Of a DNA stretch of 53,086 nucleotides, positions 45,848-53,086 are shown piece by piece. Location of the stretch: positions 1-53,086 of the forward strand of contig JAIKYE010000013.1 in NCBI GenBank assembly GCA_024683455.1, in the 5' to 3' direction. The notes beneath the pieces are model-generated. The model saw only the letters and a program-made list of their open reading frames with translations, ran no database searches and was not told the DNA's origin. The position numbers and the translations under genes were made by a program. Numbering within the stretch: the stretch's first letter is position 1; the number at the start of each line of letters is the position of its first letter. This DNA is from Bacteroidaceae bacterium. Lineage in GTDB: Bacteria; Bacteroidota; Bacteroidia; Bacteroidales; Bacteroidaceae.

Positions 45848-46545
45848 AAAAAACAATATTATTTACCACATTATATATATTATCTTCTTTAGGATTGTTT
45901 GCTCAGGTTGGTGAATATCGTAGAGATCTAGCCATCGGAATTAATGGTGGATATGTACTTAACCAGATTAGTTTCAGTCCCAGCATAAATCAGACAATGC
46001 ACGGCGGCATTACAATGGGAACAACAGTAAGATATACATGCGAAAAGTACTTTAGCATGATTTGCGCCATACAAGGTGAACTGAACTATGCACAGTTGGG
46101 ATGGACCGAGGATGACCCAGATGGCACATATACCTACAAACGAGATGTAAACTATTTGCAAATGCCCATTTTGGTCAATCTCGGCTTCGGAAAGGAAAGA
46201 GGTGGAGTAAAGGGATACATTGTCGCCGGACCACACTTAGCTTTCTGTCTTGGTGAAAAAGAAACAAAGGAGGGAGATTGGAATGGGACTCACCTGTTGC
46301 CAAGACAAATAGAATTGCACAACGACAAACCAATAGAAACCAAATTTGATTATGGAATAACACTTGGCTTTGGAATGGATATCAGCACCAAAAGCGGACA
46401 TCATTTCTCGCTTGAAGGGAGGTACGGATTAAGCCTGAGCAATATCTACAGTAGTACAAAAAAAGATACCTTCAGCCGTAGTGCCAATAACTTTATTACG
46501 GTGAAGGTAGCTTATTTATTTGATGTTCTAAAGACTGGCCGTTAA
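45844..46545 (+). CDS. Outer-membrane beta-barrel protein (PorT-like family)
   Basis: 233 residues with a signal peptide (MKKTILFTTLYILSSLGLFAQ). The mature protein has about eight alternating amphipathic strands (LAIGINGGYVLNQISF, VRYTCEKYFSMICAIQGELNYAQ, VNYLQMPILVNLGFG, GYIVAGPHLAFCL, FDYGITLGFGMDIS, HHFSLEGRYGLSLSN) and ends with the beta-signal-like NNFITVKVAYLF. This fits the PorT/outer-membrane-barrel family; true PorT is part of type IX secretion, which I cannot confirm here. It is coupled by ATGA to the LysM gene, suggesting an envelope pair. Its stop shares the TTAA bases with the convergent DUF4293 stop. Confidence 0.83.
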   Translation: MKKTILFTTLYILSSLGLFAQVGEYRRDLAIGINGGYVLNQISFSPSINQTMHGGITMGTTVRYTCEKYFSMICAIQGELNYAQLGWTEDDPDGTYTYKRDVNYLQMPILVNLGFGKERGGVKGYIVAGPHLAFCLGEKETKEGDWNGTHLLPRQIELHNDKPIETKFDYGITLGFGMDISTKSGHHFSLEGRYGLSLSNIYSSTKKDTFSRSANNFITVKVAYLFDVLKTGR

Positions 46546-47015
46546 CGCAGACGATCTAAAGAACGAACCAGTTTCTCGTCCTTCAAGATACCACGGAAAG
46601 CCAAATAAAGTAATATTAGGCTAACACAAGGAAAGGATGCAACAGCACCAACTCTAAAAGATGCAGCCTGTAGAAGTCCCATAATAAACCATGCAAATGC
46701 GCCATAGGCGATGTACCATCCCACCAACAGAATCATGCAGAAAGTACATACACGCATTTGTAAGGCTCTATACTTGAACAAGAAGATATTCATAAACGAG
46801 AGTGTGGCACTTATAAGTAGAATAGCGAAAAGAGCCCATGGAGTAAAACTGGAGGCTGTCTTCTCGCCTTCTTCCATCGTAAAATAAAGCAAGTTGTACA
46901 ACTTGCCTATTACCTCACCCTGTTCAGAAACAAAAGCCCCTATGCATATTGACATACAGGCAACTGTCAACACAGTTGCAAGAAACAAATATAGGGTTTG
47001 AATACGCTGAATCAT
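46542..47015 (-). CDS. DUF4293 four-helix membrane protein
   Basis: 157 residues with four predicted membrane helices (IQTLYLFLATVLTVACMS; FTPWALFAILLISATLSFMN; VCTFCMILLVGWYIAYGAF; ASFPCVSLILLYLAFRGI) and the DUF4293 opening MIQRIQTLYLFLA. The C-terminus ends in KDEKLVRSLDRLR, typical of the family. Function unknown. ATGA overlap with rpoZ; third gene of bamD-rpoZ-DUF4293, an order seen in Bacteroidetes. Confidence 0.9.
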   Translation of the reverse strand: MIQRIQTLYLFLATVLTVACMSICIGAFVSEQGEVIGKLYNLLYFTMEEGEKTASSFTPWALFAILLISATLSFMNIFLFKYRALQMRVCTFCMILLVGWYIAYGAFAWFIMGLLQAASFRVGAVASFPCVSLILLYLAFRGILKDEKLVRSLDRLR

Positions 47016-47359
47016 TGGTCAAGCAAAGATGGAACAGCTTCCTTGTTGGGGTTGCGGTAATAAACCTTACCCTCTACAAACTCTTGAGTTGCCATAAGTG
47101 TTGGCTTGGGAAGCTTCTCATAGAAACGGCTAATCTCTATCTGCTCACGATTTTCAAAAACCTCGTCAAGATTGTCCTGAGAACTTGCAAACTCTTGCAA
47201 CTTTTTGCTAAGCTCATTCTTGATGTCGGCAGAAATCTGATTTGCACGTTTTGCAATGATAGCAACGCTCTCATAAATATTACCAGTCTCCTCACACAAT
47301 TCCATAACATCACGGTTAACGGTATTTGTTGGAGCAGTCGATTTTTTGTAATCCATCAT
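47012..47359 (-). CDS. rpoZ: RNA polymerase omega subunit, Bacteroidetes type
   Basis: 115 residues: NTVNRDVMELCEETGNIYES, VAIIAKRANQISADIKNELS and LDEVFENREQIEISRFYEKL match the Rpb6/omega fold of Bacteroidetes, in which the A/S-x-x-A-K-R-A-R-Q-I segment becomes IIAKRANQI. Omega helps assemble RNA polymerase and contributes to ppGpp binding in other bacteria. The start could be either of two tandem ATGs. Lies 19 bp after bamD. Confidence 0.93.
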   Translation of the reverse strand: MMDYKKSTAPTNTVNRDVMELCEETGNIYESVAIIAKRANQISADIKNELSKKLQEFASSQDNLDEVFENREQIEISRFYEKLPKPTLMATQEFVEGKVYYRNPNKEAVPSLLDQ

Positions 47360-47378
47360 ATTTTATATAATTTGAACT

Positions 47379-48248
47379 TTAATTTTTAGATTCGTCTTCT
47401 TCTATATCCTCCATCACACCCTTTCTTGCGATAACACGTTCAGAATGATTGAGAATATTTTTCGCCTCCCTCAGGTATTGACTTTCAGGAAATTCATTCA
47501 GGAAGGCATAGTATTCATCTACAGCATCACGGAAACGCTCTACACGCTTCTCAACAACACTCTGGCGAGCAAGATGATATTTGGCTCTGAGTACCATAAT
47601 GGAGAGTTCCTCTTTACGCTCTGGAGAAGCGTATGGATAATCTTTAAGTGCATTCTGCGCCGTAACAATACATGCCTCATAATTGCTTCCGCCAGTAATA
47701 CAATTCAACAAATAAGAACCCAAATCATAATATAACTTAGCAGACAGGTATTCTTTTTCAACCAACTTATCCTGCAAGTCATATATCTTTTCTTGCGTTT
47801 GAGGTCTCAACTTTGTATCAGGGAAATATTCAAGAAAACTTGAAAACTCATTTAAAGCCTCTACTGTGCTACTTTGGTCGAGCCTGGTATCAACAACACT
47901 GTTGTAATAAGACAGGGCGCAGAAGTATCTACTTAATTCGACATACTTGCCCTTAGGATAGCTCTGATAATATTTCTTGAAATACTGGGTAGCAAATTCA
48001 TAGTCTCCGGAACGATAGTTACTCATGCCAAGCAAAAAAAGACATTCGTCGCCATACTGAGTACCCCTCAGAACAGACAACACTTGACCCAATGCCTCTG
48101 CAGCCTTTCTATAACTCCCTTCTGTGTAATAACCTTTTGCTGCCTCATACTTATACTCGTAGTCTGCAGTCTTCATAACAGAGTTATAATCGCCACAACC
48201 AACCAGAATAGGTAAGATAACAAACAATATGAGACTATATCTTCGCAT
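47379..48248 (-). CDS. bamD: Outer-membrane assembly lipoprotein BamD
   Basis: 289 residues with lipobox ILVGC (Cys18) and five TPR-like helix pairs (AAKGYYTEGSYRKAAEALGQ; YGDECLFLLGMSNYRSGDYEFATQYF; KKYYQSYPKGKYVELSRYF; ALNEFSSFLEYFPDT; EEYYAFLNEFPESQYLREAKNI-like end). BamD works with BamA to fold outer-membrane barrels such as the PorT-like protein and TolC in this window. First gene of the bamD-rpoZ-DUF4293 unit, with a TACCTTTG box 21 bp before the ATG. Confidence 0.95.
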   Translation of the reverse strand: MRRYSLILFVILPILVGCGDYNSVMKTADYEYKYEAAKGYYTEGSYRKAAEALGQVLSVLRGTQYGDECLFLLGMSNYRSGDYEFATQYFKKYYQSYPKGKYVELSRYFCALSYYNSVVDTRLDQSSTVEALNEFSSFLEYFPDTKLRPQTQEKIYDLQDKLVEKEYLSAKLYYDLGSYLLNCITGGSNYEACIVTAQNALKDYPYASPERKEELSIMVLRAKYHLARQSVVEKRVERFRDAVDEYYAFLNEFPESQYLREAKNILNHSERVIARKGVMEDIEEDESKN

Positions 48249-48268
48249 GTATATACTTTTACGGGGTG

Positions 48269-48276
48269 CAAAGGTA
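48269..48276 (-). promoter_or_regulatory. -7 box of bamD-rpoZ-DUF4293 (TACCTTTG)
   Basis: Minus-strand TACCTTTG, 20 bp ahead of the bamD ATG. Confidence 0.65.
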
Positions 48277-48335
48277 ACACTTTTTCCGTAAATTATGCCA
48301 AACTACTTCCAATAAATATTGGATTATTCAATTTT

Positions 48336-50348
48336 TTAACACAAATTCGCTTTCATTCGTAACATTTTGTCTCGCAAGAGAGCAGCCTCAACAAAATCAA
48401 GTCGTTTTGCAGCATCCTGCATCTTCTTCTCTATCATCTTGATTTTAGCTTCCAACTGATCTTTGGACATTAAAGTCAAATCTTGTTCTGCAACCTGAAG
48501 ATAATCGACAGTAGGCTCTATGTAAGCCCTACTCTCAGATTGCTGCTGAACCTGAACAAGATCACCCATGGTACGTTCCTTCTTAATCTGCTGAGGCACA
48601 ATATTATGTTCCTCGTTATAACGTAACTGAATTTCTCTCCTTCGGTTCGTTTCATCTATAGTCTTTTGCATACTTTCGGTAATGGCGTCACCGTACATAA
48701 TGGCTTTTCCATTAAGGTTACGAGCAGCTCTACCAACGGTCTGAGTAAGACTTCTATGACTACGGAGAAACCCTTCCTTGTCGGCATCAAGGATAGCCAC
48801 AAGACTTACCTCAGGAAGATCCAACCCTTCACGCAAAAGGTTTACGCCAACCAGCACATCATATTGGCCGTCTCTAAGGTTATTCAGAATTTGAACACGC
48901 TCTAATGTGTCAACGTCACTGTGAATATATGCCGTCCTTATCCCATTTTGCAATAAGTACTCAGAAAGTTCCTCTGCCATACGCTTGGTAAGCGTTGTCA
49001 CCAAAGTACGTTCGTCCCGCTCTATGCGCAGTTGGATCTCCTCCATAAGATCATCAACTTGATTCTCTGTAGGACGAACATCAATCACAGGATCAAGCAA
49101 GCCTGTTGGGCGGATAAGTTGCTCTACCACTACGCCTTCACTCTGTTCTAACTCATAATCAGCAGGTGTTGCACTAACGAAAATCACTTGATGTGTCAAC
49201 TCACAGAATTCTTCAAATTTAAGGGGTCTGTTATCTTTTGCTGCAGGCAAGCGGAAACCATATTCTACCAGATTACGTTTCCTAGCTTGATCACCACCAT
49301 ACATAGCACCAATCTGAGGAACAGAAACGTGACTTTCATCTATCACCATCAAATAGTCCTCTGGGAAAAAGTCAAGCAAACAATACGGACGCGTGCCAGG
49401 CTCCCTTCCGTCGAAATATCGACTATAATTCTCTATTCCCGAACAATGTCCCAACTCACGAATCATCTCAACATCATAGGTTACTCTCTCATGTAAGCGT
49501 TTTGCTTCCAAGGTTTTGCCAACTTCTTCAAAGTATGCGACTTGATCTCTTAAGTCGTCTTCAATCTTACGAATAGCCTGCTCCTGCATATCATGACTTG
49601 TCATAAAAAGATTAGCAGGATAAATTTTATAGTCATCATAAGCAGAAATCCGTGCCATACTAACGGGATCAACTTCCTCGAGGCTTTCTATTTCATCGTC
49701 CCAAAAAGTAATACGAAGCAGGTAGTCACTATAGGCCAAAGCAATATCAACAGTATCGCCTTTGACACGAACTTCGCCTCTGTTCAATGTCAAATCATTT
49801 CTAACATAAAGGCTGTCCATAAGCTTACGTAGAAGATCATTTCTATCCATCTTCTGCCCAACCCTAAGTTCTATAACATTTTCATAGAAAGCGGAAGGAT
49901 TTCCCATACCATAAATACAGGAAACGCTACTAACTACTATTACATCTTTTCTGCCAGAAAGAAGAGCGCTTGTAGCGGCAAGCCTTAACTTATCAATTTC
50001 CCCATTGATAGCTAAATCCTTTTCTATGTAGGTGTCTGTACTTGGGATATAAGCTTCTGGCTGATAATAGTCATAATAGCTAACGTAATATTCAACAGCA
50101 TTATTGGGAAAAAACTGTTTCATCTCACCATAAAGTTGAGCCGCAAGTGTTTTATTATGGCTCAATATCAATGTAGGCTTACCAACATTAGCAATTACAT
50201 TAGCAATTGTAAATGTTTTTCCACTGCCAGTTACACCTAATAATGTTTGCGCAGGCACACCTTGCCTTATACCTTCAGACAACTGGCGAATAGCCTCAGG
50301 TTGGTCCCCCGTTGGCTTATACTTTGATATAAGTTGAAACTCCTTCAT
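48336..50348 (-). CDS. uvrB: Excinuclease ABC subunit B
   Basis: 670 residues, normal length. Helicase-like DNA repair protein that receives DNA from UvrA and recruits UvrC. Walker A GVTGSGKTFT (Lys44), the DNA-gripping beta-hairpin YYVSYYDYYQPEAYIPSTDT, the DESHVSVPQIG helicase motif, VNLLREGLDLPEVSLVAILD, and the C-terminal UVR helix pair (KIEKKMQDAAKRLDFVEAAL-like) are present. Own promoter (TAATTTTG at 50363-50370). A weak 7-bp hairpin at 48308-48323 follows it without a T-run. Confidence 0.98.
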   Translation of the reverse strand: MKEFQLISKYKPTGDQPEAIRQLSEGIRQGVPAQTLLGVTGSGKTFTIANVIANVGKPTLILSHNKTLAAQLYGEMKQFFPNNAVEYYVSYYDYYQPEAYIPSTDTYIEKDLAINGEIDKLRLAATSALLSGRKDVIVVSSVSCIYGMGNPSAFYENVIELRVGQKMDRNDLLRKLMDSLYVRNDLTLNRGEVRVKGDTVDIALAYSDYLLRITFWDDEIESLEEVDPVSMARISAYDDYKIYPANLFMTSHDMQEQAIRKIEDDLRDQVAYFEEVGKTLEAKRLHERVTYDVEMIRELGHCSGIENYSRYFDGREPGTRPYCLLDFFPEDYLMVIDESHVSVPQIGAMYGGDQARKRNLVEYGFRLPAAKDNRPLKFEEFCELTHQVIFVSATPADYELEQSEGVVVEQLIRPTGLLDPVIDVRPTENQVDDLMEEIQLRIERDERTLVTTLTKRMAEELSEYLLQNGIRTAYIHSDVDTLERVQILNNLRDGQYDVLVGVNLLREGLDLPEVSLVAILDADKEGFLRSHRSLTQTVGRAARNLNGKAIMYGDAITESMQKTIDETNRRREIQLRYNEEHNIVPQQIKKERTMGDLVQVQQQSESRAYIEPTVDYLQVAEQDLTLMSKDQLEAKIKMIEKKMQDAAKRLDFVEAALLRDKMLRMKANLC

Positions 50349-50362
50349 ATGTTAATAGAACA

Positions 50363-50370
50363 CAAAATTA
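50363..50370 (-). promoter_or_regulatory. -7 box of uvrB (TAATTTTG)
   Basis: Minus-strand TAATTTTG, 14 bp before the uvrB ATG. I saw no clear inverted-repeat LexA-type site nearby. Confidence 0.6.
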
Positions 50371-50414
50371 CAAATTTTATTTAAATATCAGACGTACATC
50401 TCGCAATAATTCTG

Positions 50415-50422
50415 TACTTTTG
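50415..50422 (+). promoter_or_regulatory. -7 box of the metalloprotease gene (TACTTTTG)
   Basis: TACTTTTG 42 bp before the ATG at 50465, divergent from uvrB. Confidence 0.6.
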
Positions 50423-50464
50423 ACGTCAAATTAAAAAATGCGATAAATTATTACACTTAGAAAA

Positions 50465-53086
50465 ATGAACATTAAAGTATTAAGCATCCTGCTTGCAGCA
50501 GCACTGCTAACCACAACTCCGATTGTGGCTAACGAGAAAAAAGAAAAACCCAAAACCGAACAAACAAAGAAGGACTCAAAAGAAAAGAAAGTTAAGAATC
50601 CTAATGGTTTCAGCAACTACAAACTATACACGCTAGCATGCAAACGTGGAGAGTTGGTGATGAACGAAAAAGGCACCGGGCTCTCATCTGGAAAGGTACG
50701 CCCCAATGTATCCAAGGATGAAAAGCAATTTGCCATCATCACACTGAACGGAAAACAATATCTTTACAGTCCCAAGACAAAGAAATTTCTGCTGGGCAGC
50801 GGCAACTTTGTCAGTTTTTTGGGAACACCCTTCGTATTCAACAGTAAACAATCCGACGGGAAGTATAAGTACATGATGTATGCAGAAAAAGGCAATGGAG
50901 CAAGATTCTACCTCAATATGGACGATTCCCAAAAAATCGTTATCAACTCATGGGATATCGCTGATGAGGGCAACCGCTTTCAAGTAAAAGCCGTTGGAAA
51001 ATTCGACCCCACGGAAGCCATAAAGATAGCACAAACTCAGGCAAATGCCCCAGACGCCAAGAAGAGTGTGGAACGTAATGGACTCTTCCATGTATCAAAG
51101 GTAGAGAACGAGTGGTTTTTTGAGATTCCTGACAGTCTGATAGGTCGTGAGTTTCTGACTACAACACGCTACACCAGCACACCAGCAAATATTGGGAAAT
51201 TCGGTGGTGAGCAGGTAAACCAGCAAACGGTTTATTTTCAAGTAGCCCCTGACAATGGATTGCTTATGCGTGCTAAACTCCTAATCAACTATGCAGATAC
51301 CACGCAGAAGATCAATCGTGCCATTACAATCAGTAACGAGAACCCCATCATTGGTGCATTCAAAATTGAAAGCCATAATAATGGTTTCTACAAGATAAAA
51401 GTTGGAGGCTTCTTCAATCAAGATAATCCTGCACTTGGTCTCCCCCGTTACGCCAAAGAACAGTTTGCACTGGCTAACCAAGATGTAAGCTATATAGAAG
51501 ACATCAAGTCGTTCCCAACAAATACAGAAGTTCGATTAGTTAAAACTTTCTACGGTGCAGGAAACAACCCTCGAATAATGTCTATATCCCGTACAGGAAA
51601 AGCAACTTTTGGTTTGAACATAAGTTTTGTACTCCTACCCGAAAAACCAATGATGCGCCGATATTACGATCCCCGCGTCGGTTTCTTTTCCGATCATTTC
51701 ACCAGCTACACAGACGAACAACAGCGTGTAGAGGGCAAGACCTTTATAACACGTTGGCGTCTTGAGCCACGCCCTGAGGATATTGAAAAAATGAAAAACG
51801 GCGAATTGGTTGAACCTCTCAAGCCTATCGTATATTATATTGACCCTGCCACTCCAAAGCAATGGCGTAAGTACCTGATTATGGGCGTAGAGGACTGGCA
51901 GAAAGCATTTGAGAAAGCCGGTTTCAAAAATGCCATCCAAGCTCGTGAATGGCCAGAGAACGACAGTACCATGAGCATGGAGGATGCACGCTACAGTTGC
52001 ATACGATATCTGGCAAGCCCCATAGAGAATGCTTACGGACCTAATGTTCACGATCCTCGTACAGGTGAGATTATTGAAAGCCACATCTGTTGGTATCACA
52101 ATGTAATGTCATTGGTTCATGACTGGTACATGATTCAGGCCAGTTCAATTGACGAAGCCGCCCAAAAGATGAATTATGATGAGGAGTTGATGGGACAACT
52201 TATACGCTTCGTAAGTTCTCACGAGGTTGGCCATACTCTGGGCCTGCGTCACAACTTCGGTAGCTCAAGTACAGTTCCTGTTGACAGCCTCCGTAACAAG
52301 GAATGGGTCGAGGCTCACGGACACACACCCAGTATCATGGACTATGCGCGTTTTAATTATGTAGCACAACCTGAGGACGGAATCTCAAGAACAGGAATAT
52401 TCCCACGCATAGGCGATTATGATATGTGGGCCATAACATGGGGCTACAAGCCAATGCTGGATGCACAGGATGAATTGGAGGACCACAAGATGTTGGAACC
52501 AATGGTATTAGAATCACTCAAGAACCGCCGCTTGTGGTGGGGAGATGGCGAAGGAGAATTCAGAGATCCCCGTCGTCAAACCGAAGACTTGGGCGACGAC
52601 CCTGTCAAAGCAAGCTATTATGGTATAAAGAACCTCAAGCGACTGGCAGACAATCTGCGTCGATATACTCTTGATGACGAGAAAGATATCTACGACCAAA
52701 ACATCAGGACAATGTACAATCACATTCGTACTCAGTTGATGCGATATTGTGGACACGTTGCACGAAATATCGGTGGATACCTTGTAGAACCTAAGACACA
52801 AGGCATGGGTGGCGATGTTTATGAACCACAGCCCCTTAACAAACAGAAGGCTGCCATAAGATTCCTTGATGAACAATTCTTGCACGAGCCCGTTTGGTTG
52901 CGTGAGGTTACATATGCCAAGCGTCTGGTATCTGACCCACAGTCACTAACAAATGCTGTTGGCGTAAGTGTCGTATCAAGTATGATGAATCGTTTGGATG
53001 AACTGAATGAACTTTATACTCCTCAACAATATCTTACCGACCTGAGTAAACTTGTCTTCACTGAGTTAGATAACAACCGCAAGGTA
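50465..53086 (+). CDS. Large exported zinc metalloprotease (DUF4953/DUF5117 type), partial
   Basis: Open from the ATG at 50465 to the right edge: 874 codons without a stop, C-terminus missing. The signal peptide covers about residues 1-22 (MNIKVLSILLAAALLTTTPIVA), followed by a Lys/Glu-rich linker. The zinc site is HEVGHTLGLRHN (His586, Glu587, His590, His596), an extended HExxHxxGxxH as in metzincin-type enzymes. The methionine of SIMDYARFNY about 30 residues later fits the Met-turn. The N-terminal part (YLYSPKTKKFLLGSG, then RYDPRVGFFSDHF-like) matches the DUF5117 domain of Bacteroidetes zinc-dependent metalloproteases. Likely periplasmic or secreted; substrate unknown. Confidence 0.92.
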   Translation, partial: MNIKVLSILLAAALLTTTPIVANEKKEKPKTEQTKKDSKEKKVKNPNGFSNYKLYTLACKRGELVMNEKGTGLSSGKVRPNVSKDEKQFAIITLNGKQYLYSPKTKKFLLGSGNFVSFLGTPFVFNSKQSDGKYKYMMYAEKGNGARFYLNMDDSQKIVINSWDIADEGNRFQVKAVGKFDPTEAIKIAQTQANAPDAKKSVERNGLFHVSKVENEWFFEIPDSLIGREFLTTTRYTSTPANIGKFGGEQVNQQTVYFQVAPDNGLLMRAKLLINYADTTQKINRAITISNENPIIGAFKIESHNNGFYKIKVGGFFNQDNPALGLPRYAKEQFALANQDVSYIEDIKSFPTNTEVRLVKTFYGAGNNPRIMSISRTGKATFGLNISFVLLPEKPMMRRYYDPRVGFFSDHFTSYTDEQQRVEGKTFITRWRLEPRPEDIEKMKNGELVEPLKPIVYYIDPATPKQWRKYLIMGVEDWQKAFEKAGFKNAIQAREWPENDSTMSMEDARYSCIRYLASPIENAYGPNVHDPRTGEIIESHICWYHNVMSLVHDWYMIQASSIDEAAQKMNYDEELMGQLIRFVSSHEVGHTLGLRHNFGSSSTVPVDSLRNKEWVEAHGHTPSIMDYARFNYVAQPEDGISRTGIFPRIGDYDMWAITWGYKPMLDAQDELEDHKMLEPMVLESLKNRRLWWGDGEGEFRDPRRQTEDLGDDPVKASYYGIKNLKRLADNLRRYTLDDEKDIYDQNIRTMYNHIRTQLMRYCGHVARNIGGYLVEPKTQGMGGDVYEPQPLNKQKAAIRFLDEQFLHEPVWLREVTYAKRLVSDPQSLTNAVGVSVVSSMMNRLDELNELYTPQQYLTDLSKLVFTELDNNRKV

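Noticed and set aside
48308..48323. Terminator after uvrB
   Set aside because: The stem is only 7 bp and A/T-rich with a 2-nt loop and no T-run; too weak to call.

Overview
The window reads as a chromosomal segment of a Bacteroidota bacterium, most likely a Prevotellaceae member (Prevotella or a close relative). Three things point there. Nearly every transcription unit is preceded by the Bacteroidetes -7 box TAnnTTTG. The gene families are lineage-typical: DUF4296, DUF4293, the Bacteroidetes-type omega subunit, a BACON lipoprotein, a CHU_C-type C-terminal domain and a Prevotella-like C-terminal tail. Short 7-nt-periodic repeats of the kind scattered through these genomes are also present. No phage, insertion sequence, integrase or CRISPR array was seen. 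This is mostly core chromosome with accessory sugar-related and envelope-related islands.

Layout. Positions 1-5.9 kb (minus strand): ileS, a DksA/TraR-like gene, lspA, a DUF4296 lipoprotein and a small protein in tight order, then the start of a GH43-like secreted protein. 6.0-8.2 kb (minus): a TrpB2-like PLP enzyme and panB. 8.3-14.4 kb (plus): a two-gene AddAB-type helicase-nuclease operon, followed by tRNA-Arg(TCT), a guanine-deaminase-like enzyme and a SIMPL protein. 16.2-21.8 kb (minus): a tripartite RND efflux operon (adaptor, pump, TolC) with a divergent AraC-type regulator. 23.1-24.5 kb: a small conserved-looking protein and a flavodiiron protein. 24.5-28.8 kb (minus): a CaCA antiporter, a small secreted protein, an SDR, and the GDP-fucose genes fcl and gmd. 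29.1-30.5 kb: a TPR exported protein.

30.8-36.4 kb (plus) is the most system-like region. It holds a cytosolic Gfo/Idh/MocA oxidoreductase, tatA, a Tat-exported Gfo/Idh/MocA oxidoreductase, a DUF1080 (3-keto-glycoside hydrolase-like) exported protein, an exported sugar isomerase/epimerase-like TIM barrel, and tatC. The Tat translocon genes thus bracket the one obvious Tat substrate, suggesting a periplasmic 3-keto-sugar pathway with its own export machinery. 36.5-40.8 kb: a BACON lipoprotein, a winged-helix-like small protein, an unlisted 51-residue gene, an unusual array of 22-nt repeats, a GH18-like/beta-gamma-crystallin secreted protein and a GT-C-like membrane protein. 40.8-53.1 kb: uvrA, a CHU_C protein, a LysM plus periplasmic-binding-fold protein with an outer-membrane barrel, the bamD-rpoZ-DUF4293 unit, uvrB, and the first 874 codons of a large zinc metalloprotease.

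Cross-cutting observations. (1) IleRS has the swapped signature GIHH instead of HIGH, which is associated with mupirocin hyper-resistance. (2) Tracts with 7-nt periodicity occur inside ileS, addB and the tolC-like gene, at the end of a small gene, and in non-coding DNA beside the tRNA and before tatC. (3) Several genes have their -7 box so close to the start codon that leaderless or near-leaderless mRNAs are predicted. The same boxes show that several longest-ORF starts are too far upstream, so I give corrected starts. All functional calls rest on reading motifs and on family knowledge; no database search was possible.
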